Part shown: positions 1 through 4,663 of the stretch, one piece after another | How positions within the stretch are numbered: position 1 is the first letter of the stretch | How the letters are laid out: every line of letters starts with the position of its first letter | Program-made: the position numbers and the translations under genes | DNA from: a virus | IMG/VR virus record: IMGVR_UViG_3300048837_001352 | Location: 1-24,300 of that record | Length of the DNA stretch: 24,300 nucleotides | Reading direction: 5' to 3' (one strand) | Notes under the pieces: generated by a model | The model's input: only the letters and a program-made list of their open reading frames with translations | Databases searched by the model: none | Told to the model about the DNA's origin: nothing

Positions 1-19
1 CCGGCAACTTGATATCGTC

Positions 20-622
20 CTAGCGTTCCAGCGTCTGGCGCTGCTGGGTCTCCAGTTGAGCCTCGACGGTTTTGTACTTGGTTTTGTATTCCTCTTTTTC
101 CCGGATGGCTTCGGCCAATTCGGCATTGATGGAACGTTCGTACTCGCGCAGGCTTTGCTTGAGTTGTTCCGTCGTTTGCTCTTTGGCTTGTTCGATGGTC
201 AGACCGCGTACTTCTTTGCCTTCGGCGAATTCGGCAAGCTCCTCTTTGGACAGGGCTTTGAGCTGGCGCACTTTCATGCTGCCTATCTGAGCCAAGTTTG
301 CGCACATGTCTGCGCTTGGCAGCTCAGCGTAAATAGCTGCCTCGCTCATGTAGTCATAAGCGGTGCTCTGTGAGATTCCACGCTTGGCAAGAAATGTAGG
401 AAAATTCCGAGGCTCGGAATTTTTTCGATAGTGCATGTAAAGAAAGCCGCGCAGGATGGCTGCGGTTTTCTCGGTGTTTTCAAGTGCGATATCTGCCTTG
501 ATAAAGTCTTCTTCGCTTTGCAAGCCGGCAATTACAGACAGACCCTTCCCGACCGCATCACTACGCTGGAGAAACTCCTGAATATGGGTGGGGAGGATGG
601 TGCTCAGTTCAATGTTTGGCAT
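20..622 (-). CDS. Early-region protein with HTH-like core and C-terminal coiled coil
   Basis: A 200-residue protein of unknown function, the fourth gene seen in the leftward early operon. I chose the ATG at 622 rather than one 33 bases upstream, because an AAAGGAG Shine-Dalgarno site lies just before it and the upstream ATG falls inside a hairpin. Residues about 60-105 contain a stretch (FLAKRGISQSTAYDYM) that reads like the helix-turn-helix core of DUF3102-like or ParB-like phage proteins. Residues about 125-200 are rich in Glu, Lys and Gln with heptad character, predicting a long coiled coil and oligomerisation. A DNA-binding accessory role in early replication or regulation is an inference. 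The family assignment is tentative. Confidence 0.72.
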   Translation of the reverse strand: MPNIELSTILPTHIQEFLQRSDAVGKGLSVIAGLQSEEDFIKADIALENTEKTAAILRGFLYMHYRKNSEPRNFPTFLAKRGISQSTAYDYMSEAAIYAELPSADMCANLAQIGSMKVRQLKALSKEELAEFAEGKEVRGLTIEQAKEQTTEQLKQSLREYERSINAELAEAIREKEEYKTKYKTVEAQLETQQRQTLER

Positions 623-635
623 GTGTTGCTCCTTT

Positions 636-660
636 AAAAGTTGCGCCGGGCGCAAGTTTT
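636..660 (-). terminator. Hairpin with A/T flanks in the early operon, possible attenuator
   Basis: A perfect 7-bp stem, TTGCGCC paired with GGCGCAA around a single central base, is flanked by AAAA and TTTT tracts that can extend the pairing past one mismatch. Read leftwards, the stem is followed by TTTT and then by the AAAGGAG site of the next gene (start 622). This looks like an intrinsic or partial terminator, usable on both strands. It sits in the only sizeable spacer (51 bp) of an otherwise overlapping operon, which suggests attenuation or mRNA processing. The one-base loop is tight, so in RNA the innermost pair would open. Confidence 0.45.
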
Positions 661-673
661 CTGTCGTTATGAA

Positions 674-973
674 TTAGTTCTGCTTGGTTGATTCGTACTG
701 GTCTATCTGGGTTGCCCTGATGGAGTAGAAGGGTTCATCCATATCGATCATTACCTTCCACACGGTCACCGTTGTTGACTCGTTGTCGAAGACGGTAACG
801 GGTGCGATCCAGTGCATGGGAGTTCTGTCAAGGCAGCTAGGGGCAGCTCTGACGGCGAACTTGATTGCAGCCTCCTTGTGGCTGCCAGCATCGAGAGTCC
901 AAACCGACGATTGGTGTACGAAGCATGTGAGCCGCCCTTCGCGTACCTCCTGGCCATCGGCTGTATTGATCAT
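674..973 (-). CDS. Hypothetical early protein, 99 aa
   Basis: A small unrecognised protein in the leftward early operon. The chosen start is the ATG at 973. It overlaps the stop of the preceding gene by four bases (ATGA) and has a GGAGA ribosome site about eight bases upstream. A longer reading from 1135 runs back-to-front through the neighbouring gene and has no support. The product has no membrane segment or signal peptide; several Trp residues and mixed beta-like stretches suggest a small globular domain. Its only functional clue is position: translationally coupled early genes of Mu-like phages between Ner and the replication genes are usually small accessory or host-takeover proteins. 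Confidence 0.6.
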   Translation of the reverse strand: MINTADGQEVREGRLTCFVHQSSVWTLDAGSHKEAAIKFAVRAAPSCLDRTPMHWIAPVTVFDNESTTVTVWKVMIDMDEPFYSIRATQIDQYESTKQN

Positions 974-1308
974 TGATTTGTCTCCAGTGGTCGGTAGTTG
1001 CGCAGGAATTCCCTGGCGATCTCTGCTTGCTGGGCTCTGTGTGCAGCGCGGGCGTCGTCGTCCAGTGCGGTCGTGCTTATGGGCTGCCTGCGCAGACCGT
1101 TGATAGTCTCGATCCAATAGTTCAGTGCGACACAAGCGCTGGCCTCATCGTGCTGCACAGGTGTGGTGAGCAGGATTTCCATCAGCTCGGGCAGTTTCTT
1201 CAGTTGCTCAGGTGTCGAGTCAGCGATCAGTCTGCCGAACGCTTCCCGGTTGAGTTCTCTGAGAAATGGCAGGTGGTGATTGGTGTGGGTGGCGTGTCTG
1301 GAGCCCAT
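970..1308 (-). CDS. Hypothetical early protein, 112 aa
   Basis: An unrecognised, mostly helical 112-residue protein. Its ATG shares one base with the Ner-like gene stop (TGATG), and its own stop overlaps the next start by four bases, so all three genes are probably translated as a coupled unit. The N-terminal half (about residues 10-50) carries repeated Leu/Glu/Lys helices, and the middle has a VALNYWIETING-like amphipathic stretch. The C-terminus is rich in Ala, Arg and Gln and likely helical. No catalytic motif is visible. The tight coupling on both sides supports a real gene even though the function is unknown. Confidence 0.65.
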   Translation of the reverse strand: MGSRHATHTNHHLPFLRELNREAFGRLIADSTPEQLKKLPELMEILLTTPVQHDEASACVALNYWIETINGLRRQPISTTALDDDARAAHRAQQAEIAREFLRNYRPLETNQ

Positions 1309-1586
1309 CAGCTCGCCCTCCGAATTTCCGGCAGGCGTCCGCGCTCATTGTCGCCACGCAGCTTTCTGTATTCCGCAGGGCTTTCGAGGTAGCGGCCTGG
1401 CCACATTTTTTCGGTTGGGATGTTGGTGATTTGGGAGATCGCATAGGCGACCGGATGGCTGGTTTTTGTTCCGCGAATAACTTCAGTAACAACCGACTTA
1501 CTAACCTTCTCGCTCGCAGCTATTCGAGATAGCGTGAATCCTTTTTTTTGAATCTCGCAGATGATTTCTGCCCAGTGCATCGTCAT
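1308..1586 (-). CDS. ner: Ner-like (Nlp family) HTH regulator
   Basis: A 92-residue DNA-binding protein resembling Mu Ner and the host Nlp/SfsB family. A helix-turn-helix spans about residues 18-40 (the stretch LSRIAASEKVSKSVVTEVIR), followed by the hallmark W-P-x-R-Y element near residues 62-66, which in Mu Ner reads WPSRY. About 25 residues follow this element, longer than classic Ner. In Mu, Ner shuts down both the repressor promoter and, later, the early promoter, favouring lytic growth. The gene is the first of the leftward operon, divergent from the repressor at 1715. The start at 1586 has a GGGGAA site upstream; a second in-frame ATG lies six bases in. Confidence 0.82.
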   Translation of the reverse strand: MTMHWAEIICEIQKKGFTLSRIAASEKVSKSVVTEVIRGTKTSHPVAYAISQITNIPTEKMWPGRYLESPAEYRKLRGDNERGRLPEIRRAS

Positions 1587-1637
1587 TTAGTCTTTCCCCT
1601 CGCTGTGGCATACTGTGAATTAAATATCGAAAGTGTT

Positions 1638-1651
1638 CACTTAGCTGAGTG
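1638..1651. promoter_or_regulatory. Operator-like palindrome over the early -10
   Basis: CACTTAGCTGAGTG is palindromic at 12 of 14 positions and overlaps the -10 box of the leftward promoter. A protein bound here would block RNA polymerase directly, so it is a good candidate site for the repressor at 1715 or for the Ner-like protein. Which protein binds cannot be told from sequence. Confidence 0.55.
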
Positions 1652-1676
1652 TAATGCCGTAACGGGATACTGTCAA
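1648..1676 (-). promoter_or_regulatory. Leftward early promoter
   Basis: On the minus strand a consensus -35 box TTGACA (1676-1671) is followed after exactly 17 bases by TACACT (1653-1648), which matches the -10 consensus at four of six positions. Transcription would start near 1640 and give a leader of about 55 bases before the Ner-like ATG at 1586. This is the best sigma-70 promoter in the window and the natural counterpart of the Mu early promoter Pe. Confidence 0.75.
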
Positions 1677-1714
1677 CGAATGTGACCATAAAAATATGCT
1701 TGGAGTTTTTTTAG

Positions 1715-2143
1715 ATGAACGAATTTGGCGAGAGAATAAGAGAAGAACGTAAGCGGCTTGGGCTTGGGCAGGCTGAGTTCGGTAAAATTGGCGGGTGTGG
1801 GCGCACGACTCAGTTCAAATACGAATCTGGAGAAAGTAAGCCAGATATTGATTATCTGACAGCGCTGCATAAATTCGGGGTCGATGCCTTCTACATCATG
1901 ACCGGTCAGCGAATAGACCAAACGAAGCAGGGGGAGCACCAGCTACAGCAATATGCTTCTGTCGAAGAAGCTGTGAATGCGGTAATAGATTTGCAGACTG
2001 ACTTAGGTGTAACTTTTTCTGGCGACCAACTGAAGCAATTGATTAGTTTGGCATGGACGGCCCAGCTTAATCGGGCACAATTAAAGGCTAGCGTGCAGGC
2101 CGCTTATAAATTGATGGGCCAAGAACTACCTCAAAGCGACTAA
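1715..2143 (+). CDS. Phage repressor, XRE/Cro-C1 helix-turn-helix
   Basis: A 142-residue regulator, divergent from the Ner-like early operon, and therefore the likely lysogeny-maintenance repressor. An XRE-type helix-turn-helix fills residues about 5-66; the form EERKRLGLGQAEF...YESGESKPDIDYL...YIMTGQR is typical of phage Cro/C1 proteins. Residues about 77-142 are helical and probably mediate oligomerisation. There is no S24/LexA-type peptidase domain with its Ser-Lys pair, so RecA-triggered self-cleavage is not expected. The TTGGAG site before a T-rich stretch supports the ATG at 1715. The next gene begins 16 bases after the stop and is probably co-transcribed. Confidence 0.85.
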   Translation: MNEFGERIREERKRLGLGQAEFGKIGGCGRTTQFKYESGESKPDIDYLTALHKFGVDAFYIMTGQRIDQTKQGEHQLQQYASVEEAVNAVIDLQTDLGVTFSGDQLKQLISLAWTAQLNRAQLKASVQAAYKLMGQELPQSD

Positions 2144-2159
2144 GCATAGGGAGATTGGC

Positions 2160-2756
2160 ATGGAAATATTGTTTGTTGTTGTATTGGTTGCTGTGTCTGC
2201 TGGGGTTTGGTGGTATACCGAGAAGCAGAAAACGCAAAAGCGGTTTGATGATGCGGTACTACGTGTGCTCTACAATAGGCTGTCGCCAGACACGTCAAAG
2301 AAGTTATATAGGGAACTGATGGATTGTGGTGACCAAGGAATGGAGGTCTATCAACTTGTTCGCTCTGTTCAGATCATGAGCGAGTCGATGGGGATTGCGC
2401 TCAAGAGCAAAAAGCGCGAAGTCGCTGAAGACAGAATGAACTCAGCCAAAGAGCACTGGAGCAAGGTGCAAGATGAATTCCGGCCACTTATGTCACCGGA
2501 AGTGTTTGAAGAGGTGCGCAACTTTTACGACGCACGCAAGAAGGTTTTCCAAACCCAGCTATACGCCAACCTGGTTGAAGTGGCGCTGACCAAAGCGCAG
2601 TCCATGAAAACCAAAAAGTCCCGATTGAAGTATCTCGACCAGGCGGATGAATTGCTCAGCGAAGCCACGGATCACCCCGCTTGCGATGAGACGCTTCTGG
2701 CAAAGCAGTTTGAGATTCTGGATATTTTACGCCAGCGCGAAGCGGTTGAAGCCTGA
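2160..2756 (+). CDS. Unknown single-pass membrane protein co-transcribed with the repressor
   Basis: A 198-residue protein I do not recognise. Residues 2-19 form one strongly hydrophobic segment followed by Trp-Trp and a Lys-rich stretch, predicting an N-in or N-out anchor and a cytoplasmic or periplasmic helical body of about 175 residues rich in Lys, Glu and Arg. The region after residue 35 is probably a helical-repeat fold. A GGGAG site seven bases before the ATG and the 16-base gap from the repressor stop indicate one transcription unit. A gene expressed with the repressor is active in the lysogen, so superinfection exclusion, anti-phage defence or host modification are reasonable hypotheses. 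It sits where lysis genes occur in some relatives, but it does not resemble a holin or an endolysin. Confidence 0.78.
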   Translation: MEILFVVVLVAVSAGVWWYTEKQKTQKRFDDAVLRVLYNRLSPDTSKKLYRELMDCGDQGMEVYQLVRSVQIMSESMGIALKSKKREVAEDRMNSAKEHWSKVQDEFRPLMSPEVFEEVRNFYDARKKVFQTQLYANLVEVALTKAQSMKTKKSRLKYLDQADELLSEATDHPACDETLLAKQFEILDILRQREAVEA

Positions 2757-2803
2757 GCGTTCCAGTCTGCACCCAGTCCCTCCGAATGATCACGCCCGAG
2801 AAG

Positions 2804-2822
2804 CCGGTTAACTACCGGTTAA
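2804..2822. repeat. Direct repeat CCGGTTAA, 11-bp period
   Basis: CCGGTTAA occurs at 2804-2811 and again at 2815-2822. The spacing is close to one DNA helical turn, which would place two bound protein subunits on the same face. It lies about 100 bp upstream of the candidate promoter at 2905-2933, a distance compatible with an activator site, but no protein can be assigned. Confidence 0.35.
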
Positions 2823-2848
2823 ATCAAACGATCTCTTTTCAAACGTAT

Positions 2849-2870
2849 GTTGGCCCCACTTCGGGCCAGC
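2849..2870 (+). terminator. GC-rich stem-loop after the repressor operon
   Basis: TGGCCC (2851-2856) pairs with GGGCCA (2863-2868) around a six-base loop; a T-G wobble and a G-C pair extend the stem to eight. It lies about 95 bases downstream of the membrane-protein stop. No T-tract follows, so it is at best a weak intrinsic terminator and could instead be an RNA-processing or pausing site. Confidence 0.3.
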
Positions 2871-2904
2871 GTCGCTTGTAGGGCCTCTCAGGCGGTTTTA
2901 GCTT

Positions 2905-2933
2905 TTGCTGAATTCCGGGCGCGCTGGTACACT
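2905..2933 (+). promoter_or_regulatory. Candidate late promoter
   Basis: TTGCTG (2905-2910) and TACACT (2928-2933) are separated by exactly 17 bases. The -10 hexamer is identical to that of the early promoter at 1648-1653, while the -35 matches consensus at only three of six positions. Mu late promoters have poor -35 boxes and need the activator C, so a weak -35 is not disqualifying. It would give a leader of about 120 bases before the protease ATG. Confidence 0.3.
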
Positions 2934-3011
2934 TCCTTTCGCTGTTCTTTCCTTCTGCAACACATCCTGCACCACCTTTCGTTCCATCCCCAATTCATAG
3001 CGCAGTCACCC

Positions 3012-3025
3012 GCGAAACGTTTCGC
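3012..3025. promoter_or_regulatory. Perfect 14-bp palindrome
   Basis: GCGAAACGTTTCGC reads the same on both strands. It lies 37 bases before the protease ATG and downstream of the candidate late promoter, where a bound dimer could act as an operator or a folded transcript could affect translation. A perfect 14-mer is unlikely by chance in 300 bp. The binding protein is unknown. Confidence 0.45.
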
Positions 3026-3032
3026 CTGATTG

Positions 3033-3059
3033 GCCCACTTTTGCCCCGGCAAAATGGGC
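3033..3059 (+). promoter_or_regulatory. Hairpin abutting the protease start codon
   Basis: TTTTGCC (3039-3045) pairs with GGCAAAA (3048-3054) around CC. GCCCA (3033-3037) pairs with TGGGC (3055-3059), leaving C3038 as the only bulge, so 12 pairs form in 27 bases. The ATG at 3063 follows three bases later and no ordinary Shine-Dalgarno site precedes it. The element could hide the ribosome entry region, making protease translation conditional. The tight two-base loop means the top pair would open in RNA. Confidence 0.45.
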
Positions 3060-3062
3060 ACC

Positions 3063-4298
3063 ATGAAAACACAAAACGCCAATTCCCAATTTAATTTTTC
3101 CGGGCTCACCGACTGGTTCGAGGTGTTCCGCGCTGGCACGCATGTGGACAGCAAGGGGCGGGAAAACACCTTCACCACGGATGACCTGGACTCCATCGTC
3201 GCCAACCACACGGCAGACCAGTCTGCACCGCTCGTGGTGGGCCACCCGAAAGACAATCACCCGGCCTACGGTTGGACGGCGGGCCTGAAGCGCGTCGGTG
3301 AGGTGCTGCTGGCCAAGGCCGAGAATGTGGTCGCGGAATTCGAAGAGGCGGTGAAGGCCAAGCAGTACCGCCATCGCTCTATTTCCATCGTGCCGACAGA
3401 AAACGGCTACCGCCTGCGCCACATTGGCTTCTTGGGCGCGGTGCCGCCTGCGGTGCCCGGCCTGGCTGATATCGCCTTCGCTGCGGAAGACGATGCCATC
3501 GAGTTCGCGGTGGATGATGCCGTGCGCGGTCTGGGCTGGCGCTTGCAAACCATTGGCTCTGTGCTGCGCCGATTCAAGAACTGGTTCATTGCGGAGCATG
3601 GCGCGGAGGCGGCAGACCAGCTGTTGCCCGAGTTCGATCTGGAGTACCTCGCGGGCGTCAATGGCGATGTGCAGGCCTCGCTAGCTGACCCAGTCGGCCA
3701 AAGTTTCTCGCATGGATTAAAAACAGAAAACAGCGTTTGCCCTGAAGATAGAGGCGACAACCACACAGAGGATAACGGTATGCCCGACCCAAAAACCTAT
3801 ACCCAGCAGGAGCTGGAAGACGCGATCGTCCAGGCGAACAAGCCGCTGCTTGACCGTCTCGATGCAATGGAAGCCGAGCGCAAAACCAGCGCCTTCAACC
3901 AGAAGTTGACCGCTGCGAAAACGCTGGTTACCGGGCTCGTGAATGAAGGCAAGTTGCTGCCCGCGAATGCGCAAGGCATGGCCGAGTTTCTGGCAAACCT
4001 GCCAGACGGGGCTGAAGTCGCGTTCGAATTCAGCGTCGGTGATGGCGACAAGGCCGAAACCAAAACCGCCCAGCCGTTTGACTTCATGGCCGAGTTTCTG
4101 AGGTCGCTGCCGAAGGCGGTGCGTTTGGGGCGGCGGGAGGATGGGGGAGATCCCGATCAATCCGCCGGGCATGAATTCTCTGCGCCCAGCGGTGCGAAGA
4201 TCGCCAATGCTGACCTGGATCGCAAGGCGATGGAGTACAGCCAAAAACACAATGTGTCCTATGTGGACGCTGTTCGAATCGTTTCTCAAGAGGATTAA
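3063..4298 (+). CDS. I: Mu I-like prohead protease with C-terminal scaffold domain
   Basis: A 411-residue head-maturation protein. Residues about 17-140 match the phage protease domain common in Mu-like elements: WFEVFRAGTH near 18-27, GHP at 60-62, PAYGW at 67-71 and RSIS at 105-108, the latter likely holding the catalytic serine, with GHP a plausible histidine contribution. After a charged linker, residues 240-411 form a helical scaffold that also has its own start at 3780. In Mu, I cleaves the scaffold and itself during capsid assembly. The frame is also open upstream from a TTG at 3030 and an ATG at 3054. I prefer the ATG at 3063 because the N-terminus fits the family, but the ribosome site is obscure and a hairpin overlaps it. 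Confidence 0.85.
   Translation: MKTQNANSQFNFSGLTDWFEVFRAGTHVDSKGRENTFTTDDLDSIVANHTADQSAPLVVGHPKDNHPAYGWTAGLKRVGEVLLAKAENVVAEFEEAVKAKQYRHRSISIVPTENGYRLRHIGFLGAVPPAVPGLADIAFAAEDDAIEFAVDDAVRGLGWRLQTIGSVLRRFKNWFIAEHGAEAADQLLPEFDLEYLAGVNGDVQASLADPVGQSFSHGLKTENSVCPEDRGDNHTEDNGMPDPKTYTQQELEDAIVQANKPLLDRLDAMEAERKTSAFNQKLTAAKTLVTGLVNEGKLLPANAQGMAEFLANLPDGAEVAFEFSVGDGDKAETKTAQPFDFMAEFLRSLPKAVRLGRREDGGDPDQSAGHEFSAPSGAKIANADLDRKAMEYSQKHNVSYVDAVRIVSQED
3780..4298 (+). CDS. Z: Nested capsid scaffold protein (Mu Z-like), internal in-frame start
   Basis: An in-frame ATG at 3780 inside the protease gene is preceded by AGAGGA seven bases upstream, a better ribosome site than the full-length gene has. It would yield a 172-residue scaffold. 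The protein starts with a Gln/Glu-rich helix (residues about 7-45 of the short form), as expected of capsid scaffolds, and ends with a basic and helical tail that commonly binds the capsid shell. Mu makes protease I and scaffold Z from overlapping frames the same way. The codons just before the internal start are low-complexity polar residues, consistent with an interdomain linker. Confidence 0.72.
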   Translation: MPDPKTYTQQELEDAIVQANKPLLDRLDAMEAERKTSAFNQKLTAAKTLVTGLVNEGKLLPANAQGMAEFLANLPDGAEVAFEFSVGDGDKAETKTAQPFDFMAEFLRSLPKAVRLGRREDGGDPDQSAGHEFSAPSGAKIANADLDRKAMEYSQKHNVSYVDAVRIVSQED

Positions 4299-4301
4299 GC
4301 C

Positions 4302-4643
4302 ATGCCCGGCCCAGTTCATGTTCCTGTATTGCCTATCACCATCACTGCCACTGGCGCACTGGTGCCGTATCGATTTGTCGGCCACGACGGTGCCCAGGCG
4401 GGCGCGGGTGAAAACACGCTGGGGGTGAGCACGCATGTGGCCGCCATCGGTGACGATGTCACGGTCGAAGTGTCTGGCCTGATCTCGATTGAAACGGGCG
4501 CGGCGGTGACAGCAGGCTCGTTGGTTGAGGCGGATGTCACTGGTCGCGCCATCGACAACGACGCTGGTGTCGCGGTTGCCCGCGCGCTGGATGGTTCCGA
4601 CGGCGCTGGCGAATTTGTCCGCTGCATTTTGCTGCCTAACTAA
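4302..4643 (+). CDS. Capsid decoration (cement) protein, DUF2190-like
   Basis: A 113-residue Ala/Gly/Val-rich protein between the scaffold and the capsid gene. The pattern YRFVGHDG...NTLGVSTHVAAIGDDVTVEVSGLISIETGAAVTAGSLVEAD...GVAVARALDG is characteristic of the DUF2190 family of head decoration proteins, which form a small beta-rich domain that sits on the capsid surface and stabilises it. It starts four bases after the protease stop with an AGGA ribosome site. No signal peptide or membrane segment is visible, and the length is normal for the family. Confidence 0.8.
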   Translation: MPGPVHVPVLPITITATGALVPYRFVGHDGAQAGAGENTLGVSTHVAAIGDDVTVEVSGLISIETGAAVTAGSLVEADVTGRAIDNDAGVAVARALDGSDGAGEFVRCILLPN

Positions 4644-4663
4644 TAGTAGAAGGAAGATTTGAT

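Larger units (their letters stand above)
1610..1676. repeat. Direct repeat ATACTGTNAA in the switch region
   Basis: ATACTGTGAA (1610-1619) and ATACTGTCAA (1667-1676) differ at one base and are 57 bp apart. The second covers the -35 box of the leftward promoter; the first lies in the untranslated leader of the Ner-like gene. The paired arrangement around one promoter fits a second class of regulator site, possibly with looping. Chance occurrence of a 9-of-10 match in 128 bp is not negligible, so this is moderate evidence. Confidence 0.4.
1587..1714. promoter_or_regulatory. Divergent early/repressor switch region
   Basis: This 128-bp AT-rich spacer separates the Ner-like gene (leftward) from the repressor (rightward) and is the lysis-lysogeny control region. 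It contains a strong leftward promoter, an imperfect palindrome over that promoter's -10 and a repeated 10-mer over its -35, all listed separately. The repressor has a TTGGAG ribosome site nine or ten bases before its ATG. I found no equally good rightward promoter. An AT-rich CATAAAAAT stretch near 1686 could act as a -10, but without a convincing -35, which would fit an activated or weak maintenance promoter. Confidence 0.7.
2757..3062. other. Gene-free spacer between immunity and head genes
   Basis: About 306 bases without a convincing gene. The longest open stretch here (60 codons from 2847) has a Cys/Arg-rich translation with no ribosome site and is rejected. Instead the spacer holds a direct repeat (2804-2822), a GC stem-loop (2849-2870), a candidate promoter (2905-2933), a perfect 14-bp palindrome (3012-3025) and a hairpin abutting the protease start (3033-3059). 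It is a plausible late-gene control region, or the scar of a deletion, because terminase, portal and MuF genes would be expected here. Confidence 0.6.

Noticed and set aside
974-1135. N-terminal extension of the 99-residue early protein up to 1135
   Set aside because: The extension lies antiparallel in frame over the coding part of the upstream gene and has no ribosome site; the ATGA overlap at 970-973 with GGAGA decides the start.
2847-3029. Plus-strand 60-codon frame in the spacer before the protease
   Set aside because: Cys/Arg/Phe-rich, no ribosome site, overlaps the palindromes; more likely non-coding control DNA.
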